From Nitrospira sp. (GTDB lineage: Bacteria > Nitrospirota > Nitrospiria > Nitrospirales > Nitrospiraceae), in contig JARFXQ010000006.1 of the NCBI GenBank assembly GCA_029194725.1, positions 1-64,000 on the forward strand: a stretch of 64,000 nucleotides of DNA. The letters are read 5' to 3'. A program made the position numbers and the translations under genes. Shown here piece by piece: positions 54,669 through 63,853 of this stretch. The notes under the pieces are model-generated. The model did no database searches, was not told the origin of the DNA, and was given only the letters and a program-made list of their open reading frames with translations. Each line of letters begins with the position of its first letter. The first letter of the stretch is position 1.

Positions 54669-55292
54669 CTACTCCAGCGGAATCGTAATGGCGATCCCAC
54701 CCATCACATCGTTTAACTGGAAATCCCGCTTCGGGCTCAACGGATGACCGTTGTGACAGGTTACGCAGGCGGAGGAGACAGCCCGGTCTGAGTAGATGGC
54801 TTGGAAGTACTGCTTCTTGCCGCTCGACACAATTCCGGTAACCGGCCGATCCGGGTGCCGCTGGAGCTCGGTCAGGGCCTTCCGTTCAAACTCGGTGGCG
54901 GGACCGTTGCGTTGATACATCGGGGAAAGTCCGATCAATCTGTACCGGATGCCTCGTCCACGTTCGGCTACCAACCGTCCGGAATGCTGAAGGAATTGGG
55001 CAGGGAGAGGGATGGCGTTATCCTGCTCCCAATGTTCCGTCGCCGCGACAATTCCTTTCTCCTGCATGCGATTGACGATCTGTACCGTGTAGATCGAGCG
55101 GTCGGCTTCGATGACGGTATGGATATAATCGGCGACTTTTTCCGGTGCAATGCCGACCAGACCTGGGCTTGCCTTGGCAGATGGAAATGGAATCCCGATC
55201 CAGAGTCCCAGTAAGAGGAATGTGCTGATCCAGGGGCCAACTAAGAAGAATGTGATGGTTGCGGTTCGGAATGTGTATCGGCGGTTGTCCAT
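54669..55292 (-). CDS. DUF3365 (Tll0287-like) c-type haem protein
   Basis: This protein of about 207 residues has an N-terminal membrane segment (FFLVGPWISTFLLLGLWIGI) and a periplasmic domain. The haem-binding CVTCH motif occurs in AVSSACVTCHNGHPLSPK, and the rest fits DUF3365/Tll0287-like proteins, which resemble sensor haem proteins. ATG 55292 lies inside the end of the kinase gene, giving a 52-base overlap. As the last gene of a two-component operon it may supply a redox input. Confidence 0.85.
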   Translation of the reverse strand: MDNRRYTFRTATITFFLVGPWISTFLLLGLWIGIPFPSAKASPGLVGIAPEKVADYIHTVIEADRSIYTVQIVNRMQEKGIVAATEHWEQDNAIPLPAQFLQHSGRLVAERGRGIRYRLIGLSPMYQRNGPATEFERKALTELQRHPDRPVTGIVSSGKKQYFQAIYSDRAVSSACVTCHNGHPLSPKRDFQLNDVMGGIAITIPLE

Positions 55293-57736
55293 GGGCCTCC
55301 CTCCTGAGCCTTGGGAGAATTGGTCGGGAGCCTGACGGTGCAAGCGGTACCGCGGCCTTCGACGCTCTCGATCAGGAGATCGCCTCCGAACTTTCGGATA
55401 ATCCGCCTTGCGACGGTGAGCCCAAGTCCAGAACCTTCTCCTTGCCCCTTCGTCGTAAAAAACGGATCGAATATCTTTGATAAGTGTTGTTTCGAGATGC
55501 CGGGACCGTTATCGGCGATCGTCGCAGTCACGGTCTGGCCCGACAGGGCTGTGGTCAACGTGAGCGTGCCGGTGCCCTTCATCGCTTGCGCTGCGTTGAT
55601 CATGAGATTGACCAGCGCCTGCCGAAGTTCGTCCGGGAATGCCAGCACAGGCGTATTGCCCGCATAGGTCTTGTGGATCATGATATCCTTCATTTCCACA
55701 GTCATTTGTGCTGTGGCCAACGCCTGGTCAAATTCTCGCTCCAAAAGGAGCGGCACCGGCTTGTCGGAAGCTTCTTTAGTTGCGATTCCGGCAAAATCGC
55801 GAATGATGGTCGCCATGCGACGACCATGGGCCACGATGTCTCGGGCGCAGCTCTTGATCTGCTCCAAGTCCTGTTCGTCCTGAATGACTTCCCCCAACCC
55901 GATGACTCCGAACAAGGGGTTGTTGAGTTCGTGGCCGATTCCGGCGGTCAACACACCGAGACTTCCTGTCTTTTCCGCCTGAACCATCTGGTCCTGTAGC
56001 AAGCTTTCGTCCGTCGTGTCTCGAAGTAGCAGCCCGATGCTGTCCTCTTCCCCTGGTCTCGCTGGTAATCGGAACCATTGGTATTGATAGATCCGGGATC
56101 CTATGTGGAGTTCAGCGTGAGCCTCGGTTGATTCATGATCCAGGGTCGGCGCCAGTGGATCTCGCGGAGCTGCCTCACGAGCGGTCGTGCTTGTGGGAGG
56201 CGATGAATTTCCATTGGTGTGAAATTCCGATTGCAGCCGCTTCTGCACGGCTGGGTCGAGTGGAAGAACCGTGAACAGCGATGCTCCCGACATCGGCTCA
56301 GGAACCTTGAAGGATTCGCGGGCAGCCTGATTGATGTAGCGCACGACTTCCTGAGCATCGATCAATAGAATCGGATTGGGAACCGCGTCCAAGATCTGAT
56401 CCGTCGACTTCTGGAGGACCTGGACCTCCTGGGTCTTCAACTTGACTTGGTCGGTCAGTCCGGCAAATGCGGCCTTCAGTTGACTGTTCATCCGATTAAA
56501 CTCTTCTGCCAAGTCTTCCAATTCGTCCCCCGTGGTGATCTGAATCGGTGTCCGGAGTTCACCACGTCCGATGGCTTGTGCTGCCTGCTGCAATTGACGG
56601 ACCGGCGTCACGATGCGGCCGGCGGCGATGTATCCCAGCGAGGCCAGCAGGACCAAAGCGACAACTCCGAACACCGTGACCCAGGTGAACAGATGCTGGA
56701 TCGGCGCGAAGAGTTCCTCGGACGATTGCCACACGAACGTGTGCCATGATCCATTGGCTTCAGAACCGTTGGTCGCCCAGCTGGTCTTCGGGAGAGGGGC
56801 GAAGCCGATCACGGAGGTATCCAGCCCCCCATGGCCATCGCTCGACGCTTGCACCCACCCAGGATGCTGCGGCGTGACGAGCGGGATTAAACTCGGGTCG
56901 GACAAGGGGACGCCGGTCGGAAGCAACGGGCAGCTGATGACGGTGCCGTTGGCATCAATCAACATGACATGACCGGTTTTCCCGAATCGAATGACGTGAG
57001 TCGCAGGAGAAAAAAATTCTTCGGCGTCGATCACGCGGTGGAGTACCCCGACGACTTCATACCGGAGGCTATCCATGACGGGAAGTGAAATGGTGAACAC
57101 ATAGGTGTTCAGCTGATTGTCGAAACGGATATCTTCGATATAGAGTCTGCCCGCCGCTTTATTGAAGGTCCCTTGCCACCATCGGGTCTCGTTATGACGA
57201 AAAGCCGGATGCTCGGTCATTGTGGCGACGAGCGTGCCCTGGGCATCGGTCAGGAACAGCATCTTCGTCGAGGAACGAATCACGTGAGGAAGCATTTCGC
57301 CCGGCGCGCTATGGGCGCCGGAAAAATGTTCGTGGAGCAAGGCGCTGAGTCGATTTCCCGTGATGGACTTGATTGCGCCAGGGTCTCGTGACATCCAGCG
57401 ACCTTCCAGGTCTGCGGGAACCATGGTGGGATTTTTAGGATCGCGTCGAGCGTCGCGTCGGCGCTCTAACTCATGGATGACCGTCGAATCGTTGGCTATA
57501 TGCGCAGTGTGCGCGATTTCTTCGCCGAGCAGAAGATCGAGTTTTCGCGCTGCTTCAGTCGCCAGCGTTTCAAAGCTTTCCCCGCTGATTTCCCAGATTT
57601 CTTGGGATCCTTGCCAGAATGCCATCCCCAAGCCGACGACGAGCGGGATGAGTCCCACCAGCAGCATGGAGAGGATGACCTTGGTCTTAAGCCCCCAACC
57701 CTTACCGGGTGGCGAGGCTGTCGGGTTTTCCGTCAT
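55241..57736 (-). CDS. Cache-HAMP-PAS sensor histidine kinase
   Basis: This 831-residue membrane kinase has TM1 (residues 17-40), a periplasmic dCache-like domain (about 45-340), TM2 and HAMP (PVRQLQQAAQAIGRGELRTP). It continues with a PAS domain (VLQKSTDQILDAVPNPILLI), HisKA with the phosphohistidine in LTAGIGHELNNPLFGV, and HATPase (NLMINAAQAM, DNGPGISKQHL, GSGLGL). No receiver is fused; the likely partner is the CheY-like protein of the same operon. Its start overlaps the previous gene's stop (ATGA). Confidence 0.93.
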   Translation of the reverse strand: MTENPTASPPGKGWGLKTKVILSMLLVGLIPLVVGLGMAFWQGSQEIWEISGESFETLATEAARKLDLLLGEEIAHTAHIANDSTVIHELERRRDARRDPKNPTMVPADLEGRWMSRDPGAIKSITGNRLSALLHEHFSGAHSAPGEMLPHVIRSSTKMLFLTDAQGTLVATMTEHPAFRHNETRWWQGTFNKAAGRLYIEDIRFDNQLNTYVFTISLPVMDSLRYEVVGVLHRVIDAEEFFSPATHVIRFGKTGHVMLIDANGTVISCPLLPTGVPLSDPSLIPLVTPQHPGWVQASSDGHGGLDTSVIGFAPLPKTSWATNGSEANGSWHTFVWQSSEELFAPIQHLFTWVTVFGVVALVLLASLGYIAAGRIVTPVRQLQQAAQAIGRGELRTPIQITTGDELEDLAEEFNRMNSQLKAAFAGLTDQVKLKTQEVQVLQKSTDQILDAVPNPILLIDAQEVVRYINQAARESFKVPEPMSGASLFTVLPLDPAVQKRLQSEFHTNGNSSPPTSTTAREAAPRDPLAPTLDHESTEAHAELHIGSRIYQYQWFRLPARPGEEDSIGLLLRDTTDESLLQDQMVQAEKTGSLGVLTAGIGHELNNPLFGVIGLGEVIQDEQDLEQIKSCARDIVAHGRRMATIIRDFAGIATKEASDKPVPLLLEREFDQALATAQMTVEMKDIMIHKTYAGNTPVLAFPDELRQALVNLMINAAQAMKGTGTLTLTTALSGQTVTATIADNGPGISKQHLSKIFDPFFTTKGQGEGSGLGLTVARRIIRKFGGDLLIESVEGRGTACTVRLPTNSPKAQEGGPWTTADTHSEPQPSHSS

Positions 57737-58845
57737 GATGCCGTTCTTCTCTCGGCGACGCTGGACCCATCGTGAAAGGTGAGGGTGAAGGTTGAGCCGT
57801 GGCCGACGTGGCTCTCGACCCCGATGGAGCCATTCATACGAGTGACAACATTCTTGATGTTGTATAAGCCCAATCCCGTCCCTTTCCCCGGAGGCTTCGT
57901 AGTGAAAAAGACTTCGAAAATCCGGCTTTGCACCTCCGGGGTCATGCCGCAGCCGGTGTCGGAAACGCGAACCTGCGTGGTGCCGGCCACGGCTGAGGTT
58001 TCCAGCGTCAAGGTGTTGTGGTGTTCCATGGCTTGGACAGCATTCGTAATGAGATTGACGAACACGTGGAGGAGTTCATCGGGGTTTCCCTGCACGACGA
58101 CGTCAGGTTGATAGAGCTTGCGGACGTCAATGTATTGAAGAGCCACGGCATAGCGGGCGATCTTCAAGGCTTCGTCCAGCTTGCTGTTGACGTTGACCAG
58201 GCAATCTTGCTGGAAGGATGTACGGCGTGAGTAAGAGGTGAGATCTCGACAAATGGCCGTCGTGCGTTTGACTGCATCGATGATGTCCCGTGCCTGGTCA
58301 TGCACGGCATCCAGGTTTGTCTCGTCCGTCAGATTTTCTGCCAGGCCAAGAATCAGCTGGAGCGGATTATTCATGTCATGGGCGATGCCGGCGGCGAATG
58401 ACCCGATTCCAGCGAGTTTCTCCGCATGGAGCAACCCGGTTTGCAATGTCGATTCGTGCTGCACAAGTGTCCAGAGAAGTCGAGCTGCCTGTCCACTGAC
58501 GAGATCGGCCTCCACCGGCAGCTGCTCCTTGAGTGCCGGCCCCATTGCCGGATCACCGGTGACGTCCATCACAAGATTGAGACCGGGTCTCTTGATCAGA
58601 TCGTCGACTTGGTCATAGGTCGTCACGTTGATCTCCCTGGCCCGTTGGAGTCCTGGCGCCGAGGGATTCCTGTCGGTAATGCCGACGATCTCAATCGTAC
58701 CGATTTGGTGGAGCACATCGAGTAGAGCGGTTCCCCCACGGCCCGCCCCGATGATCGCTACTCTCATCGGAGGCGGAGCGGAAGAAGGTTCGATTCCCTG
58801 ATATTCGGAGCGTGGATGAGATATGGTCCGTGAGATGTTTGTCAT
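57733..58845 (-). CDS. Rossmann-domain histidine kinase
   Basis: This 370-residue soluble kinase has an unusual N-terminal dinucleotide-binding domain: MRVAIIGAGRGGTALLDVL followed by VGITDRNPSAPGLQRAREIN, as in oxidoreductases. It is joined to HisKA (GSFAAGIAHDMNNPLQLILG) and HATPase (NLITNAVQAMEHH, DTGCGMTPEVQSRIFEVFFT, GTGLGL). It may read NAD(H) or a metabolite and so act as a redox sensor. The start at 58845 follows a GAGGAT site; a shorter start at the Rossmann strand is possible. It overlaps the next kinase gene by four bases. Confidence 0.88.
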   Translation of the reverse strand: MTNISRTISHPRSEYQGIEPSSAPPPMRVAIIGAGRGGTALLDVLHQIGTIEIVGITDRNPSAPGLQRAREINVTTYDQVDDLIKRPGLNLVMDVTGDPAMGPALKEQLPVEADLVSGQAARLLWTLVQHESTLQTGLLHAEKLAGIGSFAAGIAHDMNNPLQLILGLAENLTDETNLDAVHDQARDIIDAVKRTTAICRDLTSYSRRTSFQQDCLVNVNSKLDEALKIARYAVALQYIDVRKLYQPDVVVQGNPDELLHVFVNLITNAVQAMEHHNTLTLETSAVAGTTQVRVSDTGCGMTPEVQSRIFEVFFTTKPPGKGTGLGLYNIKNVVTRMNGSIGVESHVGHGSTFTLTFHDGSSVAERRTAS

Positions 58846-58873
58846 ACCGGATCCTCACGCTGAGCGCGGTCCA

Positions 58874-59308
58874 TCAGAGATGGGCCAATTCACGTTGTTC
58901 CATGGCGCGAGCGACAGAGGCTTCCAGCTTCTCGCGTTCCACCGGCTTCACGAGATAATCTACCACTCCCTGCCTCAGCAATGAGGTGGCCATCTCCGTA
59001 TCCGGGAATCCGGTCAAGACGATCAGAGGCACGCGCGGATAGTTCTGGCGGAAGTAGGCAATCGCCTCGATGCCATTCACTTTTGGCATCCGGATGTCGC
59101 AGATCATGACGTCAAGGAGCAGACGATTTTCACCCGTATTGATGGTTTCGATGGCTTTCTCGCCGTTCTCTGCTTCAAGGACATCATAACCGGCCTTTTG
59201 CAACGCCATTCGCACGACCTTGCGGATATCCGGCTCATCATCTACAACAAGGACGCGACCGTTGCAGCTATCACCTCCTATAAAAAACCCAGATTTGAAT
59301 TCGCTCAT
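58874..59308 (-). CDS. Receiver-domain response regulator (CheY-like)
   Basis: This 144-residue protein is a receiver with intact residues (VVDDEPDIRK; acceptor Asp in MICDIRMPKVNG; Thr in VLTGFPD; Lys in LVKPVER) and only a short tail. It is the first gene of the operon and so the likely target of both kinases downstream, acting through protein contact since no DNA-binding domain follows. The 59309-59553 gap to the BolA gene is the probable divergent promoter region. Confidence 0.92.
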   Translation of the reverse strand: MSEFKSGFFIGGDSCNGRVLVVDDEPDIRKVVRMALQKAGYDVLEAENGEKAIETINTGENRLLLDVMICDIRMPKVNGIEAIAYFRQNYPRVPLIVLTGFPDTEMATSLLRQGVVDYLVKPVEREKLEASVARAMEQRELAHL

Positions 59309-59553
59309 AACGACCTCCTTGGTGGTGAGAGAAATGTTTGCGTTGGAGAACGATTACCGCAAAGTCGATGCCGAGTTGTGATCGAGTTGACAGTGAAAGA
59401 TTTCAACTGCTTGCGCGTTGAGAATATCTCCGTGCTTCCATCGAGTGGTTCAATTGCACCACCACATTGCTGAAATCCACCAAACGGAAAGCTCATTGCG
59501 TTTCAGAGCCAATTTCGGCTAGGGTATCGAAAAAGTTAGAGGAGAAGAGGCCG

Positions 59554-59793
59554 GTGATTACACCCGATGTGCTGACAGACTATATTCGCAAGTCCTTGCC
59601 GGATGCCGAGGTGACGGTAACAGATCGTACGGGAACGATGAATCATCTGAAGGTTGAGATCGTCTCAGAGGGGTTTCGAGGGAAAAATCTCTTGGACCGG
59701 CATCGAATGGTCTATCAAGCGCTAGATGTGCCGATGAAGGACGGACGTATCCATGCACTAGAATTAACCGCGCGCACCAGAGATGAGGTATAG
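59554..59793 (+). CDS. BolA/IbaG-family protein
   Basis: This 79-residue protein shows the BolA fold: ITPDVLTDYIRKSLPDAEVT, NHLKVEIVSEGFRGKNLLDR HRMVYQAL and GRIHALELTAR. BolA partners with monothiol glutaredoxins in Fe-S handling, and the glutaredoxin gene follows after 9 bases. The GTG at 59554 has GAGGAGAAGAGG before it; an upstream start at 59467 is less likely. Confidence 0.93.
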   Translation: MITPDVLTDYIRKSLPDAEVTVTDRTGTMNHLKVEIVSEGFRGKNLLDRHRMVYQALDVPMKDGRIHALELTARTRDEV

Positions 59794-59802
59794 GAGGAGA
59801 CC

Positions 59803-60126
59803 ATGGCCGACCAGATCGAGGAAGAAATTCAGAAGGAAGTGAAGGCCCATAAGATTTTGATTTACGGCAAGGGAACGAAGACCATGCCGATGTGCGGATT
59901 TACGAGAGAGACCATGCAGTTTTTCGACCGGTACGGGTATCCCTACGAACTCATCGACGTCCTGTCGCAGCCGGATAAGCGGGAAGCGCTGACGAAGATG
60001 ACCAATTGGCCGACCCTTCCCAAAGTATTTATCGACGGTACCTTCTATGGAGATACCGATATCCTTGACCCGATGGCCGCCAAGGGCGAAATCGAACCGT
60101 TGCTGAAGAAAGCATTTGGGAAGTAA
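59803..60126 (+). CDS. grxD: Monothiol glutaredoxin, Grx4/GrxD type with CGFT site
   Basis: This 107-residue monothiol glutaredoxin carries KGTKTMPMCGFTRETM at about residues 25-40, WPTLPKVFIDGTFYGDTDIL and a helical tail. The normal CGFS cluster-binding site reads CGFT here, a conservative change. With the BolA gene immediately upstream it forms the standard Fe-S delivery pair. GGAGGAG precedes the ATG. Confidence 0.95.
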   Translation: MADQIEEEIQKEVKAHKILIYGKGTKTMPMCGFTRETMQFFDRYGYPYELIDVLSQPDKREALTKMTNWPTLPKVFIDGTFYGDTDILDPMAAKGEIEPLLKKAFGK

Positions 60127-60348
60127 GGGAGGTCCCGCCGACGAACGGCTGCGCGGATGAGGCTCCACCATAAGACGTTGAATCCAGACGGGTGACGAAC
60201 TTCTTTCTTTTCTCGGGGGTGCGGCTCTTATGCTGCGACTCCCGTCGCAATGCCCTCGCACCCAATATTTCTTGCCTGCCGATTTGGCAATCTCTGCCAT
60301 GGCGCGAACCTCACCGCGCATTCGTTCGACCCGAGACTGAGGAGGGTG

Positions 60349-61170
60349 GTGAAAGAAAGAGTAACGATGCTACTGGTGGCGGTCATGTGCCTAATCGCGA
60401 CCGTGGGGTGCTCCTCTGCTGGTTCTCAGCGCAATCTTTTTGCCTGGGAACATTCTAGGATTGTTGATCTCACCCATTCCTTTGGATCAGATACGATTGT
60501 CTGGCCGACGGAGCAGGATTTCAAACTCATCGTTCAGCATGCCGAGGACACCGTGGGCGGGTACTACTATGCTTCCAACCGTGTGGAGATGCCCGAGCAT
60601 GGCGGCACGCACCTCGATGCCCCGATCCACTTTTCAAGAGGGAAGCAGACGGTAGACCAGATTCCAATCGAGCGTTTAACCGGAGCCAGCGTCCGAATCG
60701 ATGTCACTGCGCAATGTGCGCGTGATCGTGATTATCGTGTGGCGATCTCGGACTTCGAACGATGGGAAGCAGCGCATGGCCGAATTCCTCCCCACGCCAT
60801 CGTCCTGTTGAATACGGGTTATGCCCGGTTCTGGTCAAGTCGAAAGGACTATCTTGGGACGGAATGGAGAGGGCAGGAAGGAGTGCAGGCACTGCATTTC
60901 CCTGGACTGCTTTCGGAGGCGGCAACCTGGCTAGTGCGTGAACGGCAAGTGACAGCAGTGGGCATCGATACTGCCTCGATCGACTATGGACAATCGACCA
61001 AGTTCGAATCACACGTCGCTCTGCTTTCTCAGAACGTGCCGGTGTTCGAGAATCTTGCTGAGCTGGATCATTTACCGGATCGTGGCTTTGATGTCATCGC
61101 CCTTCCGATGAAGATTGCCGGAGGTACAGGCGGCCCGCTCCGAATCATTGCGGTCATACCACGAGACTGA
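60349..61170 (+). CDS. Cyclase-family (kynurenine formamidase-like) lipoprotein
   Basis: This protein of about 273 residues has the cyclase-family metal motif HGGTHLDAPIHF, an N-terminal DLTHSF, and GIDTASIDYG near the C-terminus. These are hallmarks of metal-dependent kynurenine formamidase-like hydrolases. A signal sequence MKERVTMLLVAVMCLIATVG followed by C suggests a lipid-anchored protein. The GTG at 60349 is chosen because GAGGAGG lies before it. The relation to an IDO-like gene at the window end would fit tryptophan catabolism, but they are not adjacent. Confidence 0.85.
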   Translation: MKERVTMLLVAVMCLIATVGCSSAGSQRNLFAWEHSRIVDLTHSFGSDTIVWPTEQDFKLIVQHAEDTVGGYYYASNRVEMPEHGGTHLDAPIHFSRGKQTVDQIPIERLTGASVRIDVTAQCARDRDYRVAISDFERWEAAHGRIPPHAIVLLNTGYARFWSSRKDYLGTEWRGQEGVQALHFPGLLSEAATWLVRERQVTAVGIDTASIDYGQSTKFESHVALLSQNVPVFENLAELDHLPDRGFDVIALPMKIAGGTGGPLRIIAVIPRD

Positions 61171-61242
61171 TCTTCCGTTCCGGGATCGTGCCGATCTCGG
61201 TGCTTGACCCTCTCTTATCCTCCGATATCCTTCCCCGACCCT

Positions 61243-62718
61243 ATGGCAGGAATCTCACGCGAGGCGGCTCAAGTCAGTTGTCGTGCAGGGCTGTGGGTTC
61301 TGTGCAGTCTGTTGAGCATGACACTTGGCTGTGAATATGTGCGCCCAACGATGAATGCGCCGCTTGCTCGTTGGGATGCCAGCTATGGCTATCGCTCGAC
61401 CAACCTGCCTCCCTCCAAGACCGGCAGCTCGGACAGTCTGTTTATCGTCGCTTCGTTTTCCGGTGGTGGTACGAGGGCGTCGGCACTCTCCTATGGCGTG
61501 CTTCGAGAATTGGCTCGGACACCGATCCGATGGGAAGGCAGAAACAAGCGACTGGTCGATGAGCTGAACATCATTACGGCTCTCTCTGGTGGCAGTTTCA
61601 CAGCGGCCTACTTTGCGCTCTACGGCGATCGCATTTTCCATGATTTCGAGTACCGCTTTCTTCGAAAGGACTGGGAGCACGAGCTGCGTGCCAGGATTTT
61701 CCGCTCGCCCCACAACTGGCTCCGCCTGTGGTCGCCCTACTTCGGCCGTACACACATCTTTTCCGAACTGTTGGACGAAGCGCTCTTCGATGGCCACACC
61801 TTCGGCGATCTTGTCTCTCGCCGTCAGCGGCCGATCGTTTTCCTCCATGCGTCCGACATGGCCACGCTCTCGAGATTCGAGTTCAACCAGCGACAGTTCG
61901 ATTTGATCTGTTCCGACCTCAGCCAGCTGCGCCTCTCCGTGGCAACGGCATCATCAAGCGCCCTGCCCATGATCCTCAGCCCGATCTCGATGAAGAACTA
62001 TGCCGGGCAATGCGGCTTCGTGCCGCCTGCCCGGTTTACGGAGGTGAGAAAGACCACGTGGGGACGACGGCGGGCAAACGAACTCAGGTCGTATCTCGAT
62101 GCGGACAAGCGCCCCAATATCCATCTGCTGGACGGCGGACTGGCCGACAATGTCGGCATGCGCAGTGTGCTGGAAACGACGGCACTGGTCGGAGACCTTG
62201 AGTCGTACTTCCAATTGCTCGGGGTGAAGAACGTGAGAAAGCTGGTGTATCTCACGGTCAGTGCCGAGACCGCTCCGGATGTAAGTCAGTATACGTTGAA
62301 TGAAATTCCTGGTCTTTGGCGCTCCAGCAGGGCACTGGTCGATATTCCGATCAATCGCTATTCCACCGACACGTTCGAACTCATGAGCCAAGCCGTGGCG
62401 CAATGGCGGGTGCAATTGCGCCAACGGCCACCAGCCGCTTCGAGCGTATTCACGCCGGATGCCGACATCTATTTCATCAATGTCAGCCTGATGGAGTTGG
62501 AGGATAGAGAGGAGCATGCCCGGCTCATGGACATTCCCACCAATCTCTCATTGACTGATGGCGAGCTGGATCATCTCCTGTCGGCAGCGTCCAAGCTCCT
62601 TAGGGATGACAAGGAATTTCGGCGGCTCCTGCACGACATCGAAGCCGAAGCGGCAGCCACTCCCTTGCCTCAGCAGGCGCCGAATCAAGCGACAGGGGAG
62701 AACCAGCGGTCCTTTTAG
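61243..62718 (+). CDS. Patatin-like phospholipase lipoprotein
   Basis: This protein of about 491 residues has a signal peptide with lipobox MTLGC near residue 27. The patatin features follow: oxyanion loop FSGGGTRASALSYG, nucleophile in ITALSGGSFTAAYF, and catalytic Asp in LLDGGLADNVG. It should be a serine lipase or phospholipase at the cell envelope. ATG 61243 is preferred over a TTG at 61204. No neighbouring immunity-like gene is visible. Confidence 0.9.
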   Translation: MAGISREAAQVSCRAGLWVLCSLLSMTLGCEYVRPTMNAPLARWDASYGYRSTNLPPSKTGSSDSLFIVASFSGGGTRASALSYGVLRELARTPIRWEGRNKRLVDELNIITALSGGSFTAAYFALYGDRIFHDFEYRFLRKDWEHELRARIFRSPHNWLRLWSPYFGRTHIFSELLDEALFDGHTFGDLVSRRQRPIVFLHASDMATLSRFEFNQRQFDLICSDLSQLRLSVATASSSALPMILSPISMKNYAGQCGFVPPARFTEVRKTTWGRRRANELRSYLDADKRPNIHLLDGGLADNVGMRSVLETTALVGDLESYFQLLGVKNVRKLVYLTVSAETAPDVSQYTLNEIPGLWRSSRALVDIPINRYSTDTFELMSQAVAQWRVQLRQRPPAASSVFTPDADIYFINVSLMELEDREEHARLMDIPTNLSLTDGELDHLLSAASKLLRDDKEFRRLLHDIEAEAAATPLPQQAPNQATGENQRSF

Positions 62719-62961
62719 CCATCCCGCAAGAGAGAAGCTTCTTCCCTCCCTCCCCGGTTGTTCGTTTGGATTAGGATTCCCGTCTCTCCGCCGAGCATTA
62801 GGCCATGACCGAACAAAGACCACCGATCGACCAGGGAGCTGTCGCAGCGTCCAGATCGGTCATTGTCGGGGGGTACCCATAGGTGTTGTGCCTTGCGCGG
62901 ATTGTAACGGCTTCCGGCTTCGCCCTTTTAGGATTTAGCAGAGCCATGTATACTCGCACTC

Positions 62962-63144
62962 ATGAAACCTCGGCAACAACCCATCTCTCAGGAGTCAAGA
63001 CCGCGGCCGAGCAAGTTGAGTCAGCGGCTTGCTGACGAGAAAATTGAACGGGCTAGGCGCTTGACTCCAGAAGAACGGCTGACGATTGCATTGAACCTCT
63101 CCGATTTCTGCTACGAATTGAACCGGTGTTCTCCGAAGCCCTAA
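62962..63144 (+). CDS. Small protein upstream of the nucleotidyltransferase
   Basis: This 60-residue charged helical protein (SKLSQRLADEKIERARRLTP EERLTIALNLSDFCYEL) overlaps the start of the nucleotidyltransferase by 19 bases. Small proteins of this kind often precede such transferases; its role is unknown. The DNA between 62719 and 62961 shows no gene. Confidence 0.55.
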   Translation: MKPRQQPISQESRPRPSKLSQRLADEKIERARRLTPEERLTIALNLSDFCYELNRCSPKP

Positions 63145-63689
63145 GCCGGATTGTTGAACGTTTAGACCAAGCACTGAAGGCTCGGCTGCTTCATTCCTAC
63201 GCCTTGATCGGTGGCTTTGCGATGTCGACATGGGGTGTTGTGCGAGCCACACAGGACATTGATCTTGCCGTAGCGCTCGGGACATCAGAACCGCAGACGC
63301 TGGCTGCCCACCTTGCGGCCACATATGAACCGAGGGGCCAAGATGACCCACTACGAGGTGTCTTCAGACTCAGCCTGAAATGCGAAGGGCAAGAAGTGCC
63401 GGTTCAACTGATCATACTGCCGTCACAATTGACAGCCATCGCGCTCAATAAAGTTGAAACACTAGACGTGCTTGGTTGTTCAGTGCCAGTGGCGAATTGA
63501 CAAGCGCTCGTGCTCTTGAATCTCTGCGCCGGAGGGCCTATCGATTTACAGGACGCCCGAAGCATTATAGCGATGCGAAAGCCAGATGGGATAGATCGGG
63601 AAAGCCTCATCGCCCAGGCCGATGCATTAGGACTTGCACATGAAGTGCGCACTGTATTTGGTTCGGGAGGCGGAGTTAACGCCTTCTGA
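63126..63689 (+). pseudogene. Nucleotidyltransferase (AbiEii/MenT-like) with premature stop
   Basis: From GTG 63126 the frame shows SYALIGGFAMSTWGVVRATQ DIDLAV, the G-G-x-A plus DxD nucleotidyltransferase motif, and ends at TGA 63498-63500 after CSVPVAN. The same frame continues without interruption as QALVLLNLCAGGPIDLQDAR to TGA 63687-63689, as in intact homologues where a Trp (TGG) is expected at the stop. A single G to A change would explain this. Unless recoded, the protein is truncated to 124 residues. Confidence 0.7.
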
Positions 63690-63853
63690 AATTCTGACGC
63701 GGAGGCAGTCAGTTACCGCTTTTCGTCATAGGTCTCCGAAGCGACTACAGACGAAAGAATTCAGATAATTCGGTCGCCAAGGGCCGGAAGGATCCTTCCG
63801 GAAAACTGAGTCAACGACGAGACCATGACTGCCACCTAGAGGCGTGTGACCGT

